From Haliangium sp963772315 (GTDB lineage Bacteria > Myxococcota_A > Polyangia > Haliangiales > Haliangiaceae), in contig CAVYWJ010000003.1 in assembly GCA_963772315.1 (NCBI GenBank), positions 1,178,001 through 1,242,000 on the forward strand: a DNA stretch of 64,000 nucleotides, written 5' to 3'. Below, piece by piece: positions 35,016-46,016 of the stretch (its first letter is position 1; every line of letters starts with the position of its first letter). A program made the translations under genes and the position numbers. A model generated the notes under the pieces. The model saw only the letters and a program-made list of their open reading frames with translations, was not told where the DNA came from and ran no database searches.

Positions 35016-35210
35016 ATGTCTCAAACATACGAGCAACTGAAAGCTCGGGTACTGCAGCTGCGGCAAGAAGGCCGCGTGCAGGTTTGGCCCACCGATGAAG
35101 AACGGATCGACTGGGTGTACGGCAACACCAAGATCGAGAACGACGACATCACGCGCGAGATGGTGGAACAGGCTGTCGCCCGCCAGAACGCTGAGGGCCA
35201 CCTACGGTAG
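35016..35210 (+). CDS. Putative class I Fic antitoxin
   Basis: 64 aa, mostly helical. The stretch VYGNTKIENDDITREMV matches the inhibitory helix of Fic proteins, in which a Glu (here in KIEN) reaches into the Fic ATP site and blocks it. The classical motif is (S/T)xxxE(G/N); here the first position is Asn and a Thr is next to it, so the match is close but not perfect. ATG at 35016 has GGAGG about 8 nt upstream. The Fic gene starts 15 nt after the stop. A separate small inhibitor followed by a Fic enzyme is the class I layout (as in VbhA/VbhT). The protein lies in DNA less GC-rich than average. Confidence 0.6.
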   Translation: MSQTYEQLKARVLQLRQEGRVQVWPTDEERIDWVYGNTKIENDDITREMVEQAVARQNAEGHLR

Positions 35211-35225
35211 TTCGTCGAGGGGGGT

Positions 35226-35906
35226 ATGAACGACCCACTGCTGTGCAAGCCGGACGATAAGGCTGCGCTGGAGGCAGAGAACGGCTCCTATCAGCTGGGG
35301 TACCTCGCGCATCTCGTCAATCGACTAGAGATCACGCAGGTACGGGAGAGCCACATCCTTGAGCTGCACGCGCTGGCGATCGAGAAGATATACCCGTGCG
35401 GTGGAAAGTACCGGAACGCTCTCCGCAAAGTCGTCATCACAGGCAGCCCGCACCAGGTTCCTCACGAGTCGTCCGTTGGGCACCTCATCCGTGACCTCGT
35501 TGACAAGCTCAACGCGGCTGCTGCAGATAGATCCCCGATCTGGCGTGCTGCCTACGCATTGTGGCGGCTCAACTGGATCCATCCATTCGCTGGCGGCAAT
35601 GGCCGCACGGCCCGTGCTTTCAGTTACCTCATCATCTGCATGGACATGAAGATGATCCTTCCGGGTGTGCCATCCATGCCGTCGCTCATCTACGAGCATC
35701 GGGATGAGTACGTCGAGGCGCTCCGCGCTGCGGACGCGAGCGCTTTTGACGGTGGCGAACCTGACATCTCACGGATGGAGACCTTCCTGCAGGACGTCGT
35801 CACGAGGCAGCTCGCTACGGCCATCGATCGCCTCCTCTCGTCCCAAGCCATGACGTGGCGCGTCCTCGTCACAGCGCAGATACCGAGACCCGCGACAAGC
35901 GGGTGA
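35226..35906 (+). CDS. Fic domain AMP-transferase (toxin)
   Basis: 226 aa. The catalytic motif is intact: HPFAGGNGRTAR at residues 119-130, with the His and both Arg that Fic enzymes need to transfer AMP from ATP to hydroxyls of target proteins. The flanking helices are present (AAYALWRLNWI before, ARAFSYLIIC after). No inhibitory helix is found in this chain, consistent with the separate antitoxin upstream. ATG at 35226 has GAGGGGG just before it. The last 46 codons overlap, antisense, with the SDR gene at 35769-36749. Target proteins cannot be predicted; DNA gyrase and topoisomerase IV are targets of some class I toxins. Confidence 0.88.
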   Translation: MNDPLLCKPDDKAALEAENGSYQLGYLAHLVNRLEITQVRESHILELHALAIEKIYPCGGKYRNALRKVVITGSPHQVPHESSVGHLIRDLVDKLNAAAADRSPIWRAAYALWRLNWIHPFAGGNGRTARAFSYLIICMDMKMILPGVPSMPSLIYEHRDEYVEALRAADASAFDGGEPDISRMETFLQDVVTRQLATAIDRLLSSQAMTWRVLVTAQIPRPATSG

Positions 35907-36749
35907 TCGTGATGGCTCGCTCGCGTCGGGCGCGAACGCAGTCGCTTCCCCCAGTGCTTGCCACGCGGCCATCTCGGCCGTGACCTGGGCCAGCTTGTGC
36001 TGGTTGGCCGCGAACGCGTCCGCGCCGAGCGGGAGCCGCAGCGGTGGCTGCGCTGCCTGGGCCATGGTCACGATCGCGCGCGCCCCGAGCGCGGGGTCGC
36101 CAGGCTGGAGCCCGTCGCGCTCCCTGGCGCGCTGCTTGCCGGTGGTCTCGGCATAGTCCGCGATCGCGGCACCCGCGATGCGGACGGACGCGGCCGAGAG
36201 AAAGTCCGTGCGGAAGTAGCCGGGCTCGACGATCGTCACGTGGATCCCGAGCGGCGCCACCTCGCCCCCGAGCGCCTCGGACAGCCCCTCGACCGCGAAC
36301 TTGGTCGCGCAGTAGATCCCGTACCCGGGGGCGCCGCTGAAGCCGCCCACGGACGACAGGTTGATCACGTGGCCCCGGCGGCGCGCCCGGAGGTGCGGCA
36401 GCACGGCCCGTGTCACCCGCAGCAGGCCAAAGACGTTGGTGTCGAACACCGCCCGCGCCTCCGCGTCGCTCACCTCTTCGACCGCGCCCACCAGTCCGAA
36501 CCCCGCGTTGTTGACGAGGACATCGATGCCGCCGAAGCGCTCGATCGCGGCGTCCACCGCGGCGTGCACCTGCGCCTCGTCGTTCACGTCCAGCGCGACC
36601 GGCATGAGGCGGGGGTGCTCGCCGATGCGAGCCGTCACGTCCCCGGGCGTGCGCGCCGCCGCGACGACGGCGTCGCCGGCAGCGAGCGCCGCCTTGGTGA
36701 TCTCTTCGCCGAAGCCACGCGATGCGCCAGTGATGAACCAGGTCTTCAT
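35769..36749 (-). CDS. Short-chain dehydrogenase/reductase with abnormal C-terminal tail
   Basis: 326 aa. A classical SDR: TGASRGFG (TGxxxGxG cofactor loop), NNAG, catalytic Ser in NLSSVGG and the YxxxK motif in YGIYCATK. Families of this type end shortly after residues like WQALGEATAF (about 272). Here a further 50 residues follow, and they are antisense to the Fic toxin gene. The native stop was therefore probably lost when the Fic module arrived. ATG at 36749 has GGAGAG 5 nt upstream. It is transcribed divergently from a LysR regulator 116 nt away, which may control it. Substrate unknown. Confidence 0.85.
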   Translation of the reverse strand: MKTWFITGASRGFGEEITKAALAAGDAVVAAARTPGDVTARIGEHPRLMPVALDVNDEAQVHAAVDAAIERFGGIDVLVNNAGFGLVGAVEEVSDAEARAVFDTNVFGLLRVTRAVLPHLRARRRGHVINLSSVGGFSGAPGYGIYCATKFAVEGLSEALGGEVAPLGIHVTIVEPGYFRTDFLSAASVRIAGAAIADYAETTGKQRARERDGLQPGDPALGARAIVTMAQAAQPPLRLPLGADAFAANQHKLAQVTAEMAAWQALGEATAFAPDASEPSRSPACRGSRYLRCDEDAPRHGLGREEAIDGRSELPRDDVLQEGLHP

Positions 36750-36865
36750 GAGTCTCTCCTTGGAATGGGCTGTTGCCCGTCACGTCCCTGGACACCACCG
36801 TAGGCCCTCGCGCCCCGCGTGATAACCTCCCGGCTGCTCACCGGGCTGTTGCGTGGAGCTCATCA

Positions 36866-37780
36866 ATGGCGAACCACCCGATCGACTTCACCCGCCTCGC
36901 CGCCTTCGTCGCGGTCGCGACCCATCGCAGCTTCCGCCGCGCCGCGGTGGAGCTCGGCGTATCACCGTCGGCGCTCAGCCACTCGGTCCGCGAGCTCGAG
37001 GAGCGCCTTGGCGTCCGCCTGCTGCACCGGACCACCCGCAGCGTCACGCCGACCGAGCCCGGCGAGCAGCTGCTCGCTCGCCTCGCGACCTCGTTCCGCG
37101 ACATGAGCGACGCGCTGGAGGAGATCAACGCCTTTCGCGACACCCCGGTCGGCACCCTGCGCATCAATGCGGCGCACGTCTCCGCCGAGCTCGTGCTCGC
37201 GCCGCTGCTGGCGCGGTTCGTCCGCGAGTATCCCCGGATGCGCCTGGAGGTGGTCATCGACGACAACCTGGTCAACGTGGTCGCAGGCGGCTTCGACGCC
37301 GGGATCCGTTTCGGCGAGAGCATCGAGCAGGACATGATCGCGGTGCCCATCGGCCCGCGCCAGCGCTTCGCCGTGGTCGGAGCCCCGGCGTACTTCGCCG
37401 CGCGCCCGCGCCCCGAGACCCCACACGATCTCCGGGGCCACGCGTGCATCCGCTATCGCTTCCCGAGCGGCGCGCTCCTGCCGTGGGAGTTCGAGCAGGG
37501 GCAGCAAGTCCTCGACCTCGACGTCGAGGGACCGCTGACCCTCGGCGACCAGCGCCTCATGATCCGCGCAGCGCTCGACGGCGCCGGCCTGGCCTTCGTC
37601 TTCGAATCCATGGTCACGAGCCTGCTCGCCGAAGGCCGCCTCGTCCGCGTCCTCGAGGACTGGTGCCCGCCGTTTCCCGGCTTCTTCCTCTACTACTCCA
37701 GCCGCCGACAGGTCCCCGCCGGCCTCCGCGCCTTCATCGCCATGACCCGCGCGGAGTGGGGCGACGCATCGCGAGAGTGA
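36866..37780 (+). CDS. LysR-family transcriptional regulator
   Basis: 304 aa, normal length for the family. An N-terminal winged helix-turn-helix (about 8-66; SFRRAAVELGVSPSALSHSV) is followed by a type 2 periplasmic-binding-like effector domain (about 93-295). The segment GIRFGESIEQDMIAVPIGP is typical of the LysR subgroup often found next to short-chain dehydrogenases. ATG at 36866 has GGAG 8 nt upstream. It is divergent from the SDR gene, and the shared 116-nt spacer is the likely binding site. The effector is unknown. Confidence 0.9.
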   Translation: MANHPIDFTRLAAFVAVATHRSFRRAAVELGVSPSALSHSVRELEERLGVRLLHRTTRSVTPTEPGEQLLARLATSFRDMSDALEEINAFRDTPVGTLRINAAHVSAELVLAPLLARFVREYPRMRLEVVIDDNLVNVVAGGFDAGIRFGESIEQDMIAVPIGPRQRFAVVGAPAYFAARPRPETPHDLRGHACIRYRFPSGALLPWEFEQGQQVLDLDVEGPLTLGDQRLMIRAALDGAGLAFVFESMVTSLLAEGRLVRVLEDWCPPFPGFFLYYSSRRQVPAGLRAFIAMTRAEWGDASRE

Positions 37781-37817
37781 TTCGTAGTCGATATCTCGAT
37801 ATCTCGCCGCGCTACGG

Positions 37818-38213
37818 CCTGTTCCACTGCCGCCCCCCCCGGCGGCGAACACGCCGTGCATGCCGCACATGCGGCAGCCTGCCGCATGCTCGACAGCGCT
37901 CTCCTTGTATTCTACGTTTCTGTCGAGCGGGCGCTCATCAGTGATGACATGTAGCGCTCCTGGAGACTCATGCACCTCGAAGACAGCTCCATCGACCTTC
38001 ACGTGTTCTTCTACTACTACATCAGGGGCATGGAGGACGCCTGCAAGGACTTTCGCAAGCTCCTGCTCACACAGCTCACGCCGCTTCGGCTCACTGCCCC
38101 GCGCCGCCACGACGCGCATCCAGGCCGCAAATGAGCACCTGCTCTGGCAATGGGGCGAGCGCCTGCTCTCGGCCGCCTCCCTCGACGACGTCTTCGACAA
38201 GCAGGCGTTGAGC
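37818..38213 (+). pseudogene. Degenerate copy of the Rpn/DUF4351 gene (3' part)
   Basis: The DNA aligns with codons near 38930-39308 of the intact gene downstream. The segment CATGCCGCAC.TGCGGCAGCC and the end CTCGGCCGCCTCCCTCGACGAC are shared. The frame is broken several times, for instance by a TAG after GATGACATG and by a run of eight C near 37833. Only the C-terminal third of the gene is represented. No product expected. Confidence 0.7.
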
Positions 38214-38260
38214 TAGCCGCCCGGCCGCTTGCACACCGCACAGCTCGTGCCGGGTGCAGG

Positions 38261-38340
38261 TGTCCGGGACGTGTCCGGTTCGTCCGATATCCGGACAGTT
38301 CGTCTGGATACCGGACGATAGCTGTCCGAATACCGGACGG
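38261..38340. promoter_or_regulatory. Cluster of phased GTCCGG/CCGGAC half-sites
   Basis: GTCCGG occurs at 38262 and 38273, GTCCGA at 38282 and 38324, and CCGGAC at 38291, 38311 and 38333. Most spacings are 9-11 or 20-22 nt, i.e. close to one or two DNA helix turns. The cluster ends 69 nt before the start of the Rpn/DUF4351 gene, so it looks like a cooperative operator. Confidence 0.4.
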
Positions 38341-38408
38341 CACCTTCTCAACCTGCTGGAATCACGAACGTCGTCATGTGGCCCGTGGCTTGCTCCTGTC
38401 CCGGCTGC

Positions 38409-39311
38409 ATGCCTTCGTCCACGCATCAGATCCTGGTTGAGCTCTTTCGCCGCTGCCCCACGCTCCTCGGCGATCTGCTCGACGTCGCGGTCACGCGCGG
38501 CACGGTCCCGGCGCTCGCTCGCCCGCCTGGGACACGCATCGTGCCCACTGCGGCCACGTTCACGGACCTCTTGCCCGCCGAGTTCCGCGCCGACCTGGCC
38601 CTGCACGTCCTGGATCACGGTGATGACCAGCCCACGCGCATGTTTCTCCTGGAAGCCCAGCTCGGTATCGATCACGACAAAGGCTACAGCTGGCCACTTT
38701 ACTCGGCAGGCGCACGTGCACGCGATCGATGTCCGGTCACGTCCATCGTGCTTGCGCTCGATGCTGTCACCGCCCGATGGGCCTCTCAGAGGATCGAGCT
38801 CGATCCAATGGGCACGCACATTTTCCAGCCCGTCGTGCTCGGGCCGGACGAGATTCCTCGCATCACGGATCTCGCGCAGGCACGTGCCATGCCTGAGCTC
38901 ACCCTGCTCTCGGCCCTGGTCCACTGCCGCACCCCCGGCGGCGAGCACGCAGTGCATGCCGCACTTGCGGCAGCCTGTCCCATGCTCGACAGCGAGCTTC
39001 GCGTGCTCTACTTTTCTGTTGTGGAGGCGCTCATCAGCGATGACGTCCAGCGCCCCCAGGAGGCTCTCATGCATTTCGAAGGCAATTCCCTCGATGCCCA
39101 TGTGGCTCGCTACTACTACAACAAGGGTGTGCAGAGCGAACGCGCGAGCCTGCGCGCGCTCCTGGTCAAGCTGCTCACTCAGCGCTTCGGCTCCTTGCCC
39201 GAGGACGCCATGACGCGCATCCAGAACGCAGATGCCGACCGGCTCACGCACTGGGGCGCGTGCCTGCTCTCGGCCGCGTCCCTCGACGACGTGCTCGATA
39301 GCATGCCTTGA
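38409..39311 (+). CDS. Rpn/PD-(D/E)XK nuclease-like protein with DUF4351 C-terminus
   Basis: 300 aa. The N-terminal 150 residues have the Rpn-like (recombination-promoting nuclease) layout: LVELFRRCPTL, then ADLALHV and LLEAQLGIDHDKGYSWPLY, giving Asp-(x)n-Glu-x-Gln of the PD-(D/E)XK fold. The last 60 residues (LLVKLLTQRFGSLPEDAMTR to SAASLDDVL) are a DUF4351 domain. Families like this are multi-copy in myxobacteria and act on DNA in the characterised Rpn relatives. ATG at 38409 (MPSSTHQILVELF) is the usual family start. Broken copies lie on both sides, so the locus expands and decays actively. Confidence 0.7.
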   Translation: MPSSTHQILVELFRRCPTLLGDLLDVAVTRGTVPALARPPGTRIVPTAATFTDLLPAEFRADLALHVLDHGDDQPTRMFLLEAQLGIDHDKGYSWPLYSAGARARDRCPVTSIVLALDAVTARWASQRIELDPMGTHIFQPVVLGPDEIPRITDLAQARAMPELTLLSALVHCRTPGGEHAVHAALAAACPMLDSELRVLYFSVVEALISDDVQRPQEALMHFEGNSLDAHVARYYYNKGVQSERASLRALLVKLLTQRFGSLPEDAMTRIQNADADRLTHWGACLLSAASLDDVLDSMP

Positions 39312-39354
39312 GCCGTTTCCCTTGTCGAACCGGGCAACCCGCGCGAGCTCAGCG

Positions 39355-39643
39355 TGCCTTTCATCAGCGATGATGACCAACGCCCCTGGAGGCTCTCATG
39401 CATTTCGAAGGCAATTCCCTCGATGCCCATGTGGCTCGCTACTACTACGACCGGGGGGCGAAGGAGGCAGGCGCAGAAAGCCTGCGCGCTCTCCTGGTCA
39501 AGCAGCTCACGCAGCGCTTCGGCTCCTTGCCGGACGCAGCTACGATGCGCATCGAGGACGCAGATATCCAACTGCTCACGCACTGGGGCGAGCGCCTGCT
39601 CTCGGCCGCGTCCCTCGATGACGTACTCGACAGCATGCCTTGA
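39355..39643 (+). pseudogene. Truncated copy of the Rpn/DUF4351 gene (C-terminal fragment, 81-codon frame from 39398)
   Basis: From 39355 the DNA repeats the end of the intact gene (CATCAGCGATGA, CATGCATTTCGAAGGCAATTCC). An open frame at 39398-39643 encodes 81 residues with the DUF4351 domain (LTQRFGSLPDAATMR, SAASLDDVLDSMP). The nuclease half is missing. It could still be translated from ATG 39398 as a stand-alone DUF4351 protein, but a duplication remnant is more likely. Confidence 0.6.
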
Positions 39644-39671
39644 ACGGTTTCCCGGCACACCGCGTACCCTC

Positions 39672-40000
39672 GAACCTCCTTGCACGACAACCGGAGCGGC
39701 TAGCGAAGAGTTCCGACCCCCTTGCAGCTCCACACGACTTCGCCTGCAGAGGCCTTCGCCCTCCTTGCACGACAACTGGAGCGACTCGCGAAAGGCTCCG
39801 ACCCCTTTGCAGTTCGACGCGACTTCGCCTACACAACCCTCGAACCTCCTTGCACGACAACCGGAGCGGCTCGCGAAGGGCTCCGACCCCTTTGCAGCTC
39901 GACACGACTTCGCCCGTAGAGGCCTCCGACCCCTTTGCAGCTCGACACGACTTCGCCCGTAGAGGCCTCCGACCCCTCTGCAGCTCGACACGGCCGCGGC
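39672..40000. repeat. 42/43-nt tandem array with two alternating unit types
   Basis: The anchor TTGCA (CTGCA in the last unit) recurs at 39680, 39722, 39765, 39807, 39850, 39892, 39935 and 39978, with intervals of 42 or 43 nt. Type A units read TGCACGACAACCGGAGCGGC, type B units TGCAGCTCGACACGACTTCG, and most end CTCCGACCCC. They alternate A-B-A-B-A-B-B-B. No gene overlaps: one frame is open in places, without a credible start. The DUF4351 fragment ends 28 nt upstream and the transporter starts about 37 nt downstream. Confidence 0.9.
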
Positions 40001-40036
40001 TTGCGGGCGGGCGGCACCCGGGCATAGGCTCGCGGC

Positions 40037-41762
40037 GTGTCACAGCCTGGTGAGCAAGCCTCGGCGGCCGCGTCGGCCAGCCCAGCGCGCGCGCGGCGAC
40101 GCTGGCCGTGGATCATCCTCGCGCTCGTGATGGCCGCGCTCGGCGCCGCTGTCGCGCCGGTGTCGTGGCGCGCGGGCCCGGCACAGCTCGAGATCACGCG
40201 CGACGGCGCAACGCTGCTCGAGCCTGTACGCGTAGGCGAGGCCGCCCCGATCGAGATCACGCGCGACGAGCTCACCGTGACCTTCCCCACGGGCATCCCC
40301 GCGGATCGGCAGGTCGACGCGCGGGTGCGCGTGATGCAGGCAGGCAAGAGCGTGAACCCCGGGCACGACGCGATCGCGCTGATGCTGGTCTTGCCCGATG
40401 GGCGGCGCGAGCACATCCCGGTGGTGCGCTGGGACGGCAAGGCCGAGCACCTGGTGGCGCAGCGGCGACCGCCGACGCACGCGGCGCTGGCGCTGGCGCT
40501 GCTCGGGCTGGTGGTGATCCTGTGGGTCACGGAGGCGCTGCCGCTGTTCGTGACCGCGCTGCTGGTGCCCGTGGTGCTCGCGGTCGCGGGCGCGCAGGGG
40601 GCAGAGCAGGCGCTGGCGCCGTTCTTTCACCCGATCATCGCGCTGTTCCTGGGCGGCTCGCTGATGGCCGAGGCCATGCACCGCGTGGGGCTCGATCACC
40701 GGATCGCGATGGCGCTGGTGACGCGCGCGGGACGCAGCCCGGCCACGCTGATGGCCGCGCTGATGGGCATGGCCGCGTTCATGTCGTTCTGGATGTCGAA
40801 CACCGCGGCCACCGCGCTGATGGTGCCGATCGCGCTGGCCACGACCGCACCGCTGGCGCAGCCGGGCTTCCGCAAGTGCGTGGTGCTGGGGCTGGCGTAC
40901 GCGGCCACGATCGGCGGCGTGGGCAGCCCCGTGGGCACGCCGGCCAATCCGCTGGCGATCGAGCTCCTGAGCACGTTCGCCGGACGCCAGATCACGTTCC
41001 TGGAGTGGTTCGGCTTCGGCGTGCCCATGGTGGCGCTGTTCCTGCCGATCATGGGCGCCTACCTCTGGTGGCGCATGGGCACGCGCATCGAGCCAGCCGA
41101 GTTCCAGGGCGTGCGCGATATCGCGCGCGCGGAGCTCGCGCGCCTGGGCCGGCTCACGCGCGATCAGTGGCTGGTGCTGGGCGTGTTCCTGGTGACGATC
41201 GTCGGCTGGCTGACCCAGGGCTTGCACGGCGCGAACAACGGGATCATCGCGCTGAGCGGCGCCATCCTGCTGGCGCTGGTCGGCCAGCTCGATCGGCAGG
41301 ACGTCAGCCGCACGTCGTGGTCGTCGCTGCTGACGTTCGGCGGCGGGCTGGCGCTGGGCGCGTTCCTGGTCGAGTCCGGCGCCTCGGACTGGATCGCGAC
41401 CATGCTGGGCGCGCTGGCGTCGCTGCCGCCCGCGGTGGGGCTCGCGGCCGTGGCCGTGCTGACGCTGGGGCTCACGGCGGTCGCCTCCAACACGGCCACG
41501 GCCGCGATGCTGATCCCGCTCGCCATCCCGCTCGCCAGCGTGCTCGGCGGCGACCCGACGCAGTTCGTCATCGTGATCGCCATCGCCTCGGCCATCGACT
41601 TCGCGCTGGTGGTGGGCACGCCCGCCCACCATGATCGCGTACGCGACCGAGCTCTTCACCGCGCGCGAGATCTTTCGCGTGGGCATCGTCCTCGACATCA
41701 TCGGTCTCACGCTGCTGCTCACCGTGGTGGCGTGGCTGTGGCAGCTGTTCGGGCTGGTGTGA
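40037..41762 (+). CDS. DASS (SLC13) family anion/sodium symporter (single-base frameshift)
   Basis: 574 aa after correction. One N-terminal membrane helix (about 23-43), an unusual soluble segment (about 44-150, beta-rich) and then the DASS transporter core. The two SNT signature motifs are SNTAATA and SNTATAA, which bind sodium and carboxylate. Such carriers import C4-dicarboxylates, citrate or sulfate with Na+. The frame breaks near 41622: removing one C from GCCCGCCC gives GTPPTMIAYATELF and continues to the stop at 41762. GTG at 40037 is the start; no strong ribosome binding site is visible. The N-terminal soluble domain is not part of the usual family and could be a sensor or adaptor. 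Confidence 0.75.
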
Positions 41763-41809
41763 GGCGGTAATCCTGGACAGATCGGGGCGGTGCAAGTTAC
41801 GCCTGGGAG

Positions 41810-44092
<2,283 letters not shown>

Positions 44093-44119
44093 AGCGCAGG
44101 TCGGGACAGAGGGACGAGA

Positions 44120-44857
44120 TCAGAACGCGCTGGCGGTCGGTCGCACGATGATCTCGCTGACATCGACCTCGTCGGGCTGCTCGACGGCGTAGAGGATCGC
44201 GCGGGCGATGGCGCTGGCCGGGATCGAGATCTTGCGGAACTCGTCCATGCCCTGCTTGACCACGGGATCGGAGATGGTCTCGGCCAGCTCCGACTCGACG
44301 ACACCGGGCGAGATCACGGTCACCCGGATGTCGCCGCCGACCTCCTGGCGCAGGCCCTCGGAGATCGCGTGGACCGCGAACTTGGTCGCGCAGTACACGG
44401 CGCCCGTCGGCACCACCTTGTGACCGCCGAGGGACGAGACGTTGACGAACTGGCCGCTGCCCTGCCGCTTCATCAGCGGCAAGCCGGCGGCGATGCCGTG
44501 CAGGACGCCCCGGATGTTCACGTCGATCATCTGGTTCCACTCGTCGATCTTGAGCGCCTCCAGCGCGGATAGCGGCATGATGCCCGCGTTGTTGACGATG
44601 ACATCGACGCGGCCAAACGCCTCGTGCGCGAAGCCGATGAAGGCCTGCACGTCGTCGAGGCGGGTGACGTCGAGGCGGCGGTAGCGGACGGAGCCGCCTT
44701 CGGCCTGGATGGCGCCGGCGAGCACCTCGAGCTTGTCGGTGCGCCGGGCGCCGAGGACGACGTGCGCGCCGCGCTGGGCCAGGAGCCGGGCCGTGGCCTC
44801 GCCGATACCGCTGCTCGCACCAGTGATGACAACGACTTTTCCTTTGATTCCAGACAT
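44120..44857 (-). CDS. Short-chain dehydrogenase/reductase
   Basis: 245 aa, standard length. TGASSGIG (NAD(P) loop), NNAG, Ser in NVSSLGG and YxxxK in YCATK are present. The ARRTDKLE stretch after the second strand suggests NADP preference. ATG at 44857 (MSGIKGK) is chosen: AGGAG lies about 7 nt upstream, while the ATG at 44863 is too close to it. It is divergent from an AraC regulator about 170 nt away, a common pairing in which the regulator controls the reductase. Substrate unknown. Confidence 0.9.
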   Translation of the reverse strand: MSGIKGKVVVITGASSGIGEATARLLAQRGAHVVLGARRTDKLEVLAGAIQAEGGSVRYRRLDVTRLDDVQAFIGFAHEAFGRVDVIVNNAGIMPLSALEALKIDEWNQMIDVNIRGVLHGIAAGLPLMKRQGSGQFVNVSSLGGHKVVPTGAVYCATKFAVHAISEGLRQEVGGDIRVTVISPGVVESELAETISDPVVKQGMDEFRKISIPASAIARAILYAVEQPDEVDVSEIIVRPTASAF

Positions 44858-45031
44858 TCGCATTCCTCCGGGTTCTTGGCTCGCGTCCAGGAGCGGACGG
44901 GCACCTGGTATGCGCTCAATCTAGCGGCGAGGCCGGAATGGCCGGTAGCCTGGTCCCCTCGGGTTCTTGCCTGATCCTGCAGGAGTGAAGGGCTGGGTCG
45001 GAGGCGGGCGCGCGGGGTAGAATGGCGCGTC

Positions 45032-45994
45032 ATGCCGAAGCCCACCCAGAGCCAGCCTGTCCCAGCGCCGCCCGATGCTCCCGGGCACCGGCAGGTGGGC
45101 GTGGCGGAGCTCGCAGCGCTGATGTCACGATTCGCCGCCAGCGATGGCATCCACGCGACCGCGATCGAGCGCGTGTCGCTGCTTCGCTTCTCGCAGCGCA
45201 ACGAGCCGGTTCCCGCGGTCCACGAGCCCGCGCTGTGCATCATCGCGCAGGGCTCCAAGCAGGTGATGCTGGCCGAGGAGGTGTACCTGTACGACGCCTC
45301 GCGCTATCTGGTCGTGTCGGTCGATCTACCGGTCACGAGCCGGCTGGTTCAGGCCACGCCGGAGGCGCCGTATCTGTGCCTGCGCCTCGACCTCGACCCT
45401 GGCGAGATCGCGGCCATGCTGCTGCAGTCCGGCGTCCCCGCGCCCGGTCCGCAGCGTGCGTCTCGCGGCCTCTTCCTCAGCGAGGCGAGCCCGTCGATGC
45501 TCGACGCGGTGATCCGGCTGGTGCGCCTGCTCGACACGCCCGAGGACATCCCCGCGCTCGCGCCGCTGGCCGTGCGCGAGATCCTGTACCGTCTGCTGAG
45601 GAGCGAGGAGGGCTGGCGCCTGCGCCAGATCGCCACGCCCGACAGCCAGGCGCAGCGCATCGCGCGGGCGATCGGCTTGCTCAAGACGCAGTTCGCGCAG
45701 CCGCTGCGCATCGACGACCTCGCGCGCGAGGTGCACATGAGCCCGTCATCGCTGCACCATCACTTCCGGGCGGTCACGGCCATGAGCCCGCTGCAGTACC
45801 AGAAGCAGCTGCGGCTGCAGGAGGCGCGTCGCCTCATGCTCAGCGAGAACATGGACGCGGCCACGGCCAGCTACCACGTGGGCTACGAGAGCCCGTCGCA
45901 GTTCAGCCGCGAGTACAGCCGCTTGTTCGGTGACTCGCCCGCGCGCGACCTGCGCCGCCTGCGCGATTCGCAGAGCGCGCTGGTCGCGTCCTGA
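45032..45994 (+). CDS. AraC-family transcriptional regulator
   Basis: 320 aa. The N-terminal half (about 30-190) matches the AraC_N domain; CIIAQGSKQVMLAEEVYLYD is a family landmark. Two helix-turn-helix motifs follow at about 230-310, including LAREVHMSPSSLHHHFRAVT and VGYESPSQFSREYSRLFG. Regulators with this N-domain are often beside aldo-keto or SDR genes and sense alcohols or aldehydes; the effector here is unknown. It probably controls the divergent SDR. The reading frame before residue 20 is proline-rich and the start could be slightly later. Confidence 0.9.
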   Translation: MPKPTQSQPVPAPPDAPGHRQVGVAELAALMSRFAASDGIHATAIERVSLLRFSQRNEPVPAVHEPALCIIAQGSKQVMLAEEVYLYDASRYLVVSVDLPVTSRLVQATPEAPYLCLRLDLDPGEIAAMLLQSGVPAPGPQRASRGLFLSEASPSMLDAVIRLVRLLDTPEDIPALAPLAVREILYRLLRSEEGWRLRQIATPDSQAQRIARAIGLLKTQFAQPLRIDDLAREVHMSPSSLHHHFRAVTAMSPLQYQKQLRLQEARRLMLSENMDAATASYHVGYESPSQFSREYSRLFGDSPARDLRRLRDSQSALVAS

Positions 45995-46016
45995 CCCGAG
46001 CAATCTCCCCGGGCGC

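Noticed and set aside
39672..40000. CRISPR array
   Set aside because: The A/B units alternate but are both repeats; there are no unique spacers.
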